NCBI RefSeq assembly: GCF_014168535.1
Contig: NZ_CP060007.1
Span: 3,410,001 to 3,474,000 of the forward strand
DNA: 64,000 nt
Reading direction: 5' to 3'
From: Lacibacter sediminis
GTDB lineage: Bacteria > Bacteroidota > Bacteroidia > Chitinophagales > Chitinophagaceae
The position numbers were made by a program, and so were the translations under genes. The notes under the pieces were generated by a model that worked only from the letters and a program-made list of their open reading frames with translations, was not told the DNA's origin and did not search any database. This document shows positions 27,053 to 36,590 of this stretch, piece after piece; positions within the stretch are counted from its first letter, which is position 1; the number at the start of each line of letters is the position of its first letter.

Positions 27053-30000
27053 TTAATTTATGCCAACGATTTTTCCTGTTTTGATGATACCATTAATACT
27101 AACCTTATAAAAAATAGTACCGTTGAATTTTAACCCTGTGTTTGGAACAAATACCTGTTCATGAGCTTTCACCTGTTGCTCGCCGGCATAAATTCTTGCA
27201 CCTGTCATTGTAAAATATTCAATGGTTATTTTTCCGGCAACCGGCGATTGAACTCGTAAACTGAATGTTCCCTGGTGAGGATTGGGAAATGCGCCCACTT
27301 CAAGACTTTCAATGAGCAGGTTATTTTCCAATCTCACAATCGGCTGTTCAGTAATAACTGCGGATGATGATTTTGTTCCGCCTCCTATTACAATTACACT
27401 GTTAGCACCAACCGCCTGTATTGGCAAAGCTGCATCACTTGCTCCCGGCTGATTATCATAAATAACCTGGCCATTATTTTTGTTATATATCTTCATTCGA
27501 ATTTTGTCAATGCCTGTTCCATCAAGCTGGCCATCAACAACGGTCATTGTGAATCCAATACCACTTTGATCTCCAATGATCTTACCTGTGCCCTTGAATT
27601 GTGACATGGAATTACTGATCACCAGGTACTCGAAATTCAATGCATTGAATTCAAAATCGCCTACCTTAAACTCAAACTGTGCTTCACCTTTAGGATATGT
27701 GGCGTTTTTATAATTCACAGTAAATCCGTAAGTAGCATCGCCTTTAGCAGTTGGACTTTTTACCAGAGCGCCAGCCGGAGAAACAAAATAACCGCCTCCG
27801 TAAGTGTATCCGCCATTTGGATCATACACTACAAGAATGGCATCGAGATTTTCGTTGGTATTGCTGTAGCTGGTTACTCCATTTTGATCAATTACATTCA
27901 TCCTTAACTTGTAAACTCCCGCAGCAGTGAATTTATTAGAACCGGTTACTGTTCCATTATTCATACCTGATGGTTCGGTTACAGTGCCAGCAATCGTTTT
28001 ATCATCAATCAACCATTTAGCGGTATGTGTTTTGCCGGGCACATCCCAAAACTCACCGGTTAAACTTACTGTTGTGCCAATTTTTACTGAAGCGCCACTA
28101 GCCGGCGTAATAATGTTATGTGAAACTGTAACATCGGTAGTAGCCGTACTGGCATTGCCCGCAGCATCTGTACAGGTAACCGTAATTGTGTAAACCCTTT
28201 TAACACCTTTCCTCGGAATTTCAGCTCTTAGATTAACTGTATTGTCACCTGTTATTTCCCAATCTGGGCCAATATTGTCTCCTGCAAATTCGCCTGCTTT
28301 AATAGCAACAGCAGTGATCTTACACGTAGTACCGGGGCAATTATCGGTAGAGGTGGTAGTTACCGTGACACTTTTCATTTTACGATCTGATGGCCATATG
28401 GCTTGTGGGTTAGGCACAACAGATATTATTGTTGGAGGAATATTGTCAACAACAGTAACGTTAGCTGTACAAGTTGAAGAGTTGTTATTGTTATCAGTTA
28501 CGGTTAATGTAACAGTATTGTTGCCTTTATTACTGCAATTGAACGTTGTTTTATCAAGGCTATAACTTTTAATTCCACAGGCATCTGTTGAACCATCATC
28601 AATCTGAGAAGGAATAATGCTGGCATTGCCACTTGCATCAAGATTAACTGTAATGTTTTTACATTTTGCTACAGGAGCTATCTTATCTACAACAGTAACC
28701 GTTGCTGTGCAGGTTGATGAATTACCATGAATATCGGTCACTGTTAATGTTACAGTATTCGATGCAGGATCACTGCAACTGAAACTTGTTTTACTTAATA
28801 CACGGGATTGAATACCACAACCATCCGAAGAACCATTATCAACCTGTGCTGCAGTAAGCGTACCATTTCCTGATGCATCAAGCTCAACAGTAGCATCTTT
28901 ACATTTTGCCACCGGTGCATCCTTATCTGAAACGGTAATATTAAACGAACAGGTTTGGGTAGTTATGTCGGTATAAGAATAAGTTACTTTTGTTGTACCC
29001 AATTGAAATTGTTTGCCGGCAACCCCACCTTCACCTTGAACAACTGTATTATTATATTCTATTTTATGCTGAACATTGGCATATAAAGTACTGGAAGACA
29101 TGATTGCATTGATGCCGTTTACAGTAGCATAACATTTTCCTGCATCAACATTGTACGGATTCTCAGGTGAAGGGCAAGTCATACGTACATCGCTGCCATC
29201 GTAAGCAAGAATGGTTCCGTAAGCAAAACTGTTAACGATATAGCCTGATACATATAATCGCCTGTTACGGTAGAGTACCCCAAGCGGATAACCATTAAGG
29301 TTTAAGTCTGTAGTTACATAACCATCCGTACCAAAGGAAGGATCGACAGTACCATCAGTTTTAAACCGGCCCATTTTAAAAACAGTATTGCCGCCAATGG
29401 CAAGAATTTTATTATCGGGCTGTACCAGCAATTTTGTAGGTGAGAAATCGGGAGTAATGCTTAAGTCTTCGCTCCCGTCGGTATTGAGGCGTTTGATAAC
29501 ACTGTTATTTAAATAGACGATTTTTGAATTGCCATCAGTAAGTAATGACCGCACAACAGCATTTGTTTTTACATAGGGAAAACTGGTTTCCATTGATCCA
29601 TTTTCCTTGAACTTGGAAATGTAATAACCGTCTTCTTCATTATAAAAACCATCTTCCCATAAAATGATGTTGTTAGCAGCATCGGTTGTAACCCTTTCTC
29701 CCGAATAATTATAGCTGGAGTTTTCAACCAACACCCGGAACCCTCCGTTAAAAAAAGTTTCATCAAAGCTACCGTCACTTAACAGCCTTGCAATGTATGT
29801 TCGGTTTCTGTCTGAAGCTGTCATTCCTCTTACAAATCCTGTAACAACAATTCTGTTATTTTTATCAACTGTGATATCGTTTAGTCTAACAGCAAAATAA
29901 CCAAAGACAGATAGCTCTGCCAGTATGCCGCCACCTGTTCCATCTGCATTAAATATCCAAACCCTGTTTAAAGGAGCGGGGCTGTTCCCAAGAGTTTGTA

Positions 30001-30385
30001 CCGATTCTGTAGCAACAATTCTTCCGTCTGCCAATACTGCAAATGATGTAAAATATTGATGTATCTCATCACTTAAAAAGAACCTGCGTTTACCATTACT
30101 GCCATAGGTAAGATCAGGAGTACCGTTGGCATTATACCTGCGAAATATACTGTAAGTATAAGATTCGGTAGCTCCGTTTTCATAGTAACGTACTGCTAAC
30201 TCATGATCGGTGAGAAGGAACTGTCCGTTTGATAAAGGCAGTATGTTCTCAAACCTCGACATACTTTCAGTAGTAACAACAATCCCGAAACTTCCAAATG
30301 ATTGATCCAATGCGCCAGGTTGTGCATTGCCCGTTAAGCAATAAAAAAAACTAAATATTGCAAAAAGTAAATGTTTTATTCTCAT
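27053..30385 (-). CDS. Large exported protein with delta-60 repeats, HYR-like domains and T9SS sorting tail
   Basis: A 1110-aa cell-surface or secreted protein. After a signal peptide (ending GNAQPG) come delta-60-type beta-propeller repeats (PDLTYGSNGKRRF, DPSFGTDGYVTTD). Two near-identical HYR-like units of about 75 aa follow (VAKCKDATVELDASGNG and VAKCKNITVNLDASGNA, each with four conserved Cys), then a third Ig-like unit. The last 80 residues (VGAFPNPHQGTFSLRV ... KTGKIVGIN) are a type A T9SS C-terminal sorting domain. It is likely exported by the Por secretion system and fixed to the surface. The ATG at 30385 is preferred to a TTG at 30394. Its function is probably adhesive or structural. 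Confidence 0.85.
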   Translation of the reverse strand: MRIKHLLFAIFSFFYCLTGNAQPGALDQSFGSFGIVVTTESMSRFENILPLSNGQFLLTDHELAVRYYENGATESYTYSIFRRYNANGTPDLTYGSNGKRRFFLSDEIHQYFTSFAVLADGRIVATESVQTLGNSPAPLNRVWIFNADGTGGGILAELSVFGYFAVRLNDITVDKNNRIVVTGFVRGMTASDRNRTYIARLLSDGSFDETFFNGGFRVLVENSSYNYSGERVTTDAANNIILWEDGFYNEEDGYYISKFKENGSMETSFPYVKTNAVVRSLLTDGNSKIVYLNNSVIKRLNTDGSEDLSITPDFSPTKLLVQPDNKILAIGGNTVFKMGRFKTDGTVDPSFGTDGYVTTDLNLNGYPLGVLYRNRRLYVSGYIVNSFAYGTILAYDGSDVRMTCPSPENPYNVDAGKCYATVNGINAIMSSSTLYANVQHKIEYNNTVVQGEGGVAGKQFQLGTTKVTYSYTDITTQTCSFNITVSDKDAPVAKCKDATVELDASGNGTLTAAQVDNGSSDGCGIQSRVLSKTSFSCSDPASNTVTLTVTDIHGNSSTCTATVTVVDKIAPVAKCKNITVNLDASGNASIIPSQIDDGSTDACGIKSYSLDKTTFNCSNKGNNTVTLTVTDNNNNSSTCTANVTVVDNIPPTIISVVPNPQAIWPSDRKMKSVTVTTTSTDNCPGTTCKITAVAIKAGEFAGDNIGPDWEITGDNTVNLRAEIPRKGVKRVYTITVTCTDAAGNASTATTDVTVSHNIITPASGASVKIGTTVSLTGEFWDVPGKTHTAKWLIDDKTIAGTVTEPSGMNNGTVTGSNKFTAAGVYKLRMNVIDQNGVTSYSNTNENLDAILVVYDPNGGYTYGGGYFVSPAGALVKSPTAKGDATYGFTVNYKNATYPKGEAQFEFKVGDFEFNALNFEYLVISNSMSQFKGTGKIIGDQSGIGFTMTVVDGQLDGTGIDKIRMKIYNKNNGQVIYDNQPGASDAALPIQAVGANSVIVIGGGTKSSSAVITEQPIVRLENNLLIESLEVGAFPNPHQGTFSLRVQSPVAGKITIEYFTMTGARIYAGEQQVKAHEQVFVPNTGLKFNGTIFYKVSINGIIKTGKIVGIN

Positions 30386-30415
30386 AATTGTCAATTTTAA
30401 AAACTGAAGTAATAG

Positions 30416-30868
30416 TCAATGTTTCATTTCATGCAGCAACCACCAATCGCCTTGTCGAACAAAAGAGCAGTTAAATGAAAACCGGTGCTGGTTATTATCT
30501 AATACAGTACTGCCTTCCTTTCTCAAATAGCCTTTTATTGATGCTTTAAACATATCTGGTTTATTATTTTTTCTCTCGCATACCGAGATCACTGCCAATT
30601 CTGTGATCACAGGGTTTTCATTTGAATTTAACAAGCCTTTCTTTTTAATGCTATCCATCTCTTTTTCAAGTTCCTGATAACAGGAAAGAGTAACATGCTT
30701 TTTTAATGACTCTATTTTACCAGTATTCATTGCTTTTTGAACCAGGTAAAAAAGAATTCTTGAATTTTCAATCATACTGCCATGATCCCAAATTTTATCT
30801 TTCTGTACAAGATGGCTTAGTCTTGCACCTGCAATTGATATTTGTAAGCTGGTCCAGGAAAATTTCAT
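30416..30868 (-). CDS. Tim44/NTF2-like small protein, putative
   Basis: A 150-aa protein, weakly recognised. The region KIWDHGSMIENSRILFYLVQKAMNTGKIESLKKHVTLSCYQEL and the C-terminal beta strands ending GDWWLLHEMKH resemble the Tim44-like/NTF2-like fold found beside unrelated genes in Bacteroidota. The ATG at 30868 begins the conserved part (MKFSWTSLQISIAG). A frame to 30934 adds 22 residues without a clear role. It ends 30 bp before the T9SS cargo gene on the same strand and may be expressed with it. Confidence 0.5.
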   Translation of the reverse strand: MKFSWTSLQISIAGARLSHLVQKDKIWDHGSMIENSRILFYLVQKAMNTGKIESLKKHVTLSCYQELEKEMDSIKKKGLLNSNENPVITELAVISVCERKNNKPDMFKASIKGYLRKEGSTVLDNNQHRFSFNCSFVRQGDWWLLHEMKH

Positions 30869-31109
30869 TACTAATCTGAAATTATTGTGTGCAAGTGCAT
30901 ACAGCACGAGGAACTGTATTTGTGGTGGGTTCAATTGTTTGAATGGAAGTAGAACAATTAAAAAAATAGCGTACTTGTTACCGTGTACGGCAGGTATGAA
31001 GCTTTAAAAGGCCGGTTGGAACTGATAAACGGCGATACGATAAAAAAGGGCAAATGGCAATTGAATAATTGCAATCTAGAAAGTAACTTTAAGCAGACTA
31101 GTGCGTAAC

Positions 31110-34100
31110 ATGCCTATACGCTCCTTTTATATAACACTGCTTATACTTGGCTATACAAAGCTTTTTTCACAATCTTTTGATGAGAAAGATTTTACCCGTT
31201 ATACAAAACTCGATGGGTTATCACATAACAGCGTCACGGGCATTGTGCAGGATTCATCAGGCTACATCTGGGTAAGTACAAAAAAAGGTCTCAATCGTTT
31301 CGACGGAAGATCGTTCAGTAATTTTTTTAAACGAACTGATAATTTACCACTGCCGGAAAATGATATCCTTTACTTATCATGGCAACAAAACGAGATCATC
31401 GGTTCCACTGCCGTAGGCGCATTTGCATATAATACCAATACAAGAAAACTCAGATCCTTTTTTGTTCCTGCTGATTCCACAATTTATTTCTGGTCGAATC
31501 AGGTATGGCAAACATTAAAAGACAAGTCAGGCAATTATGTGTTATCAACAAAAACGGGTTTATATATTTTCAACGGCAATGGAAAGCTTATCTCCCGTTA
31601 TGATCATTTTTCTCCAAAGGATGCAGGACGTAAAGAATTGTGGTTTGGGAACTGGCTGGCACAATTAAGCGACGGAAGAATATTCCAAGAGAATAACCTT
31701 GCCGGATCCTTCTACAATTACAAAACGAAAAAAATAGAAGCACATTCATTTGGGAAACATCCCTCTCTCAGGAAATTACTTAATTTCAAAACAGATGAAG
31801 AACGAATTTCGTTTTACGCCGGCAACGATCAATTGATAATTCCCGGTTCGGAAAAAAACACATTGGAAATCCACAACCTTGTTAACGGCCAACATACATC
31901 CTTCACCATTCCAAAACATGTTATTCCCGATCTTGATTGGTACAGCAAACTATTTTTTATTAATGACAGCGTTGCTGCACTTACCAGCAAAGTTGGAGGA
32001 TTTTACCTGCTTCATTTTGCAGAAGCAACAAATCAATGGTCTTCCGACGGGAGAAAATTTTTTGCAGGAAAGTATTGTACTTCAGTTTTCACTGATAAAA
32101 AAAATCGCTTGTGGATAGGCACCAACGATGGATTGTATAAACAAAATATCAGGAATACTTTTTTTGATGATGAAGATCTGTCGCAGCAACATCCTTCAAT
32201 AGTAAATACAGGCATTCAAAGTGTTTTCATTTCGCAGAACAAAATGTTTGTGGGTTTAAGAAACGAGGGAGGGCTGCTTGTGTTAAACAATCAAACTAAA
32301 AAGATCGAACAGGTTGTTGATCTTTCAAAACACGGGGCCGGGAGCAACAGCCTGAATTTTATTTTCCAATTTAATCAAGATACATTATGGCTAGGTACTG
32401 CAAAAGGTATTCTATGGTTCAATAAAAACAATTTTTCAAATGGAAGATTGAATATACCGGGCCAACCTGCATGGTTTTACGATACAAAAACAAGAAGCTT
32501 TCTTAAAGATTCCGAAGGTGACCTATGGTTATCATTTGGTATTTTGAATAGCCTTGTACAATACAAGCGATCAGAAAATAAATTCTATGACTTTACAGCA
32601 AGCCCTTTACTGAAAATCACCTTTTGCTTTAGCATGGAAGAAGATAAAAAAGGGAATGTTTGGATAGCCGGGGATGGGCTCTGTCGCTGGAACAGGAAAA
32701 AAAATAAAATCGATACGCTCATCCCTTACCCTACCGTAATTAAAACGGTAACAAATTACATGCGACTGCTTGATTGTGACAATGAAAACAATTTATGGCT
32801 TGCTTCTTATGACAATGAGATCATTCAATACAACACTAACGAAAACAAAATGTATCTGCGTGTTGCAGAGAATAGCACGATCGATGGACATTCGGTTACC
32901 AGTTCTGATATTATAGCTGACCACATCTGGCTTGGTATGGCAAATGGCATTTCTGCATTTAATATAAAAGATCATTCCATTAAGCAATTTAATTATTCCG
33001 ACGGATTACCTTCAGCAGTTGTTACCTCACCACGCAATGGCAGCTTTTATGATTCTGTAAAAAATCGTTTTTATTTTGGCGCAGGGCAGTATCTGATTTC
33101 ATTTGTTGCCGACGCAAGAGCTGCGGAAAAAACAGTTCCTCTTTTTTCGGTAGAAGTGATGGGTGAAAACCAAGTACAAGATCAAAAAATTGTATTACCC
33201 TATTCAAAGAATAATGTTGAACTAACCTTAAACGCCATCAATTTTACTGACCCTGAGGAAAATCGCTTTGCTTATCGATTCCTGAATGACAAAAATGAAA
33301 ATTGGAATCAATTAAATACAAAAAATGTGGTTGTGTTAAGTAAATTAACGCCAGGCTCTCATCACATTGAAGTAAAAATGTTTTCGGTCAATAATCGGTG
33401 GCAGCCGCAAACGCAAACCATTCACCTGCAGATTAAACCACCGTTCTGGAGATCACCCTATTTCCTCTTTCTTACCATTGCAGCTTTCGTAATCCTCGTT
33501 GTATTTCTATACCAAAAGCGGGTAAAACAAATTAATCGCCAGGCAAATATTGATAAACAGCTTACACAAACTGAAATGAAGGCACTTCATGCACAAATGA
33601 ATCCGCATTTCATTTTTAATTGTCTGAACAGTATTCGTGAAATGATCCTGAATAATGAGAACGAGCAGGCTTCGCTGTATCTCAGCAAGTTTGCAAGGCT
33701 TATCCGTATTACGTTAAATCATTCAGCCAAACAATTTGTGAGCTTAACTGATACGGTGGATTATTTAGAAAGATATGTTGAAATGGAAAGCATCAGGAAC
33801 AACCAGTTTCTCTATAAAATTGATGTAGCAAAAGATTTAAATGCACATATCATCATGGTTCCTCCAATGTTGATTCAGCCATTTATTGAAAATGCTATCT
33901 GGCATGGTTCGGCGCAAAAAAAGAACATCACCATACAGATCAGTTTTAAACAACAGGATAATCAATTGATCTGTATTGTTGAAGATGATGGGATAGGAAT
34001 TGAAGAATCATTAAAAAGAAAAAAAGATATTACTCATGAACCATCTGTAGGAATTGATAATATTAAACAACGTATTGAATTGCTCAATGAAAAATACAAC

Positions 34101-34214
34101 CTGCGTAGCACGATTCATATCCAGGACAAACTAACTCTATCACCGGCAAATGGAACCGGAACAATTGTTACGCTTCATTTACCAATTAAAACAAATGAAA
34201 ACCTATGGACTTAA
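31110..34214 (+). CDS. Propeller-type sensor kinase of the LytS class
   Basis: A 1034-aa sensor. A signal peptide (ending KLFSQS) is followed by propeller repeats (GYIWVSTKKGLNRFDG, NRLWIGTNDGLYKQN, NNLWLASYDNEIIQYN). A Y_Y_Y domain spans about 690-755 and a membrane helix about 775-795. The kinase core is His_kinase (PF06580): MKALHAQMNPHFIFNCLNSIR with His at about 833, and an HATPase domain (NAIWHGSAQKK, DDGIGI, VGIDNIKQRIELLNEKYN). The ATG at 31110 directly precedes the signal peptide. A GTG at 31101 is also in frame. It overlaps the LytTR regulator gene by 10 bp, so expression is coupled. Confidence 0.9.
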   Translation: MPIRSFYITLLILGYTKLFSQSFDEKDFTRYTKLDGLSHNSVTGIVQDSSGYIWVSTKKGLNRFDGRSFSNFFKRTDNLPLPENDILYLSWQQNEIIGSTAVGAFAYNTNTRKLRSFFVPADSTIYFWSNQVWQTLKDKSGNYVLSTKTGLYIFNGNGKLISRYDHFSPKDAGRKELWFGNWLAQLSDGRIFQENNLAGSFYNYKTKKIEAHSFGKHPSLRKLLNFKTDEERISFYAGNDQLIIPGSEKNTLEIHNLVNGQHTSFTIPKHVIPDLDWYSKLFFINDSVAALTSKVGGFYLLHFAEATNQWSSDGRKFFAGKYCTSVFTDKKNRLWIGTNDGLYKQNIRNTFFDDEDLSQQHPSIVNTGIQSVFISQNKMFVGLRNEGGLLVLNNQTKKIEQVVDLSKHGAGSNSLNFIFQFNQDTLWLGTAKGILWFNKNNFSNGRLNIPGQPAWFYDTKTRSFLKDSEGDLWLSFGILNSLVQYKRSENKFYDFTASPLLKITFCFSMEEDKKGNVWIAGDGLCRWNRKKNKIDTLIPYPTVIKTVTNYMRLLDCDNENNLWLASYDNEIIQYNTNENKMYLRVAENSTIDGHSVTSSDIIADHIWLGMANGISAFNIKDHSIKQFNYSDGLPSAVVTSPRNGSFYDSVKNRFYFGAGQYLISFVADARAAEKTVPLFSVEVMGENQVQDQKIVLPYSKNNVELTLNAINFTDPEENRFAYRFLNDKNENWNQLNTKNVVVLSKLTPGSHHIEVKMFSVNNRWQPQTQTIHLQIKPPFWRSPYFLFLTIAAFVILVVFLYQKRVKQINRQANIDKQLTQTEMKALHAQMNPHFIFNCLNSIREMILNNENEQASLYLSKFARLIRITLNHSAKQFVSLTDTVDYLERYVEMESIRNNQFLYKIDVAKDLNAHIIMVPPMLIQPFIENAIWHGSAQKKNITIQISFKQQDNQLICIVEDDGIGIEESLKRKKDITHEPSVGIDNIKQRIELLNEKYNLRSTIHIQDKLTLSPANGTGTIVTLHLPIKTNENLWT

Positions 34215-34969
34215 AAGCCGTTTTAATAGATGATGAACCCCGTGGCATCAGCTCAATGCAAAAACTTTTGCAGATCAATTGCCCCGATGTAACTGTTATT
34301 GGCAGCTTTACGGATGCCAATGAAGCAATAGATCAAATAAAAATTCTGGATCCCGATTTGATTTTTCTTGATATTGCCATGCCTGTAAAAAGTGGCTTTG
34401 AATTATTGAAAGAATTAAAAGGTGCCAACTTTGAAGTGATATTTGTTACTGCCCACAACCAGTTTATGGTGGAAGCATTTCATTTCAGCGCCATTGACTA
34501 CTTATTAAAACCGGTAGAAGATAATTTATTGATCGATGCAGTTGAACGGGCAAAAAAAAGAATTAATGAAAAATCCGGGAACAAAAACATCGAAACATTT
34601 CTTCACAATCTCACGCAAAAACAATCGCCTCAAAAAATGAGGCTTTGTATACCGTCCTTAAAAGGTTTCCAGGTGATTGAGCTCGATGATATTTTGTACG
34701 CCGAGTCATCGGGCAACTACACGAACCTGTATTTTGCAAACAGCAAAATGACCTGCACCTCAAAACCGATGCATGAATATGAAAAGCTGCTGGAAGATGC
34801 AGGCTTTGTTCGTATTCACAAATCAGTTCTTGTAAACCTGAAGCATATAAAAGAATATTTTCGGGGCGAAGGCGGATCAGTTCTTCTTTCAAACGGGCAT
34901 GAATTGGAAGTTGCCCGGAGAAAAAAAGATCTGTTGATCGCAAGAATGAAGGAATATTACAAATTCTAA
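34205..34969 (+). CDS. LytTR-family response regulator
   Basis: A 254-aa regulator. The receiver domain (residues 1-120) has DDEP acidic residues and the phosphoacceptor in DLIFLDIAMPVKSG, then VTAHNQF and YLLKPVE. The LytTR DNA-binding domain at about 145-250 has the typical ILYAESSGNYTNLYF, then FVRIHKSVLVNLKHIKEY and LEVARRKKD. It is the partner of the overlapping sensor. Its last 4 bp overlap the end of the convergent PhzF gene. Confidence 0.92.
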   Translation: MDLKAVLIDDEPRGISSMQKLLQINCPDVTVIGSFTDANEAIDQIKILDPDLIFLDIAMPVKSGFELLKELKGANFEVIFVTAHNQFMVEAFHFSAIDYLLKPVEDNLLIDAVERAKKRINEKSGNKNIETFLHNLTQKQSPQKMRLCIPSLKGFQVIELDDILYAESSGNYTNLYFANSKMTCTSKPMHEYEKLLEDAGFVRIHKSVLVNLKHIKEYFRGEGGSVLLSNGHELEVARRKKDLLIARMKEYYKF

Positions 34970-35766
34970 CCTGCTATTTCAAATTCTCCCTTCATATAAA
35001 ATACGCATTCTCCACCCATCATTAAACGTTCTGTATTTTTCTGTTCGCAGATAATATCGCCTCCACGTTTACTCAACTGTTTTGCAATCATTCTTTTTTT
35101 ATCCAGCTTCTCACTCCAGAAAGGAATCAACTGTGAATGCGCAGAACCTGTTACCGGATCTTCATCAATGCCTGCAGTTGGTGCAAAAAAGCGTGAAACA
35201 AAATCAACTGTATTTCCTTTTGCAGTTAGAATAATCATTTCGCCGGTTTTCTTCATGGCAGTAAAATCAGGTTTTGCATTGACTACTTCTTCTTCAGTAG
35301 CTACCTCTATCATCAGATCACGGTATTTATAAGCACCAAGGATTTCTTTCACGCCAAGAATTTCAGCAATACCTTCCGGATAATCATTTATACGTTCCGG
35401 TTTCCATGATGGGAAATCCATTTCATAATTAGTGCCATTTTTCTCAACGGTTAACAACCCACTTTTTGAACTGAATGTTACAGATGGTTTGTTATAACCA
35501 AGCTGTGTGTACAATACAAATGCACTTGCCAATGTAGCATGACCGCATAAATTAATTTCAAGCTCAGGTGTAAACCAGCGGATATCGTAATCGGCACCTT
35601 CTGTTTTCGATGGCACAAAGAATACTGTTTCGGCCAAATTATTTTCCATCGCCAGTTTTTGCATCAATTCATCATCAATCCATTTTTCTAATGGTACTAC
35701 AGCAGCCGGGTTTCCTTTGAACAATGTTGAAGTAAATGCATCAACCTGGTATAATGATAATTTCAT
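34966..35766 (-). CDS. PhzF-family isomerase
   Basis: A 266-aa member of the PhzF/YddE family of cofactor-free isomerases with a diaminopimelate-epimerase fold. It opens YQVDAFTSTLFKGNPAAVV, and the catalytic Glu is in NNLAETVFFV (about residue 46). GHATLASAFVLY and the second-domain motif DPVTGSAHSQLIPFW are typical. Phenazine genes are absent, so the substrate is unknown, as for most family members. It is convergent with the LytTR gene, overlapping by 4 bp. Confidence 0.92.
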   Translation of the reverse strand: MKLSLYQVDAFTSTLFKGNPAAVVPLEKWIDDELMQKLAMENNLAETVFFVPSKTEGADYDIRWFTPELEINLCGHATLASAFVLYTQLGYNKPSVTFSSKSGLLTVEKNGTNYEMDFPSWKPERINDYPEGIAEILGVKEILGAYKYRDLMIEVATEEEVVNAKPDFTAMKKTGEMIILTAKGNTVDFVSRFFAPTAGIDEDPVTGSAHSQLIPFWSEKLDKKRMIAKQLSKRGGDIICEQKNTERLMMGGECVFYMKGEFEIAG

Positions 35767-35846
35767 ATAAAAAATTTAGAGTTGCAAATTAGGAAAGTAT
35801 CACCGACATAAATATGTGATTTTGCGACAACGATGTGAAGGAATCC

Positions 35847-36449
35847 TTAATAAATTCGTGGTAATGCCAGTTTATACCGCACAACAATAATTCGAAATGC
35901 AACAATAAATACAATGGCAATGATCGTTGCAAAAGGACTGAACATATCAACTTTTAACAACAAGAGGTAAAGTATCCCACCCAAAATAGAAACAGAAGCA
36001 TAAATTTCTTTACGGAAAACAAGCGGCACATTGTTCAGCAGCACATCTCGTATTACACCACCAAACGACCCGGTAATAGTGCCCAATGCAACACATATAC
36101 CCGGACTGAATTGCAATTGCAATCCTTTCTCCACACCGATGAGTGTAAAAAGGCCAAGACCAAATGCATCAAATAAAAATAAGGTACTTGTAAAACGTTT
36201 GAGGTAGTTACCAAAGAACATGGTACCAATAGCCGCTGCAATAATTACTATCGTTGTTGTTCCGTTCCGCAACCATCCAACAGGTGTATCACCAATCAAC
36301 ACATCCCGCAATGTTCCGCCGCCAATAGCTGTAACAAAGGAAAGGATGATGACACCAAACGGATCAAGCTTTTTTTCCATTGCAGAGAAGGCACCTGAAA
36401 CTGCAAATGCAAACGTGCCGAGTATATCGATGATGGAAAGGAAGGACAT
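35847..36449 (-). CDS. TRIC/YicG-family trimeric cation channel
   Basis: A 200-aa membrane protein with seven predicted helices formed by a duplicated three-helix unit. Each repeat carries the glycine motif of the family: IGGGTLRDVLIGDTPVGWLRN and GSFGGVIRDVLLNNVPLVFRKEIYA. Prokaryotic TRIC proteins (formerly UPF0126) are trimeric channels with monovalent-cation conductance. The start MSFLSIIDILGTFAFAVSGAF is the usual N-terminus. It follows the E1 fusion gene on the same strand, separated by a repeat spacer. Confidence 0.9.
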   Translation of the reverse strand: MSFLSIIDILGTFAFAVSGAFSAMEKKLDPFGVIILSFVTAIGGGTLRDVLIGDTPVGWLRNGTTTIVIIAAAIGTMFFGNYLKRFTSTLFLFDAFGLGLFTLIGVEKGLQLQFSPGICVALGTITGSFGGVIRDVLLNNVPLVFRKEIYASVSILGGILYLLLLKVDMFSPFATIIAIVFIVAFRIIVVRYKLALPRIY

Positions 36450-36590
36450 GTTTGTGAATCGCTGATAGTGAATAGTGAATGATTAAAAACGTAAAGAGTT
36501 TAATTAAACTTGAGAGTCATAAAATTTTTTCGTCTGACAGGGGCGTCTAACGAGGCGTATTCACAATTCACCACTCACCACTTATCACTC
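36450..36590. repeat. Inverted low-complexity spacer (GTGAATGGTGA/TCACTATTCAC units)
   Basis: On the minus strand, AGTGATAAGTGGTGAGTGGTG units begin at the E1 stop codon. They are followed by a GC-rich centre (CGCCTCGTTAGACGCCCC), an A/T-rich stretch and complementary TCATTCACTATTCACTATC units that run up to the TRIC start codon. Confidence 0.6.

Noticed and set aside
28440..28930. Repeated DNA segments of about 225 bp
   Set aside because: These are two tandem HYR-like protein domains within the T9SS cargo gene, not a CRISPR or mobile repeat.
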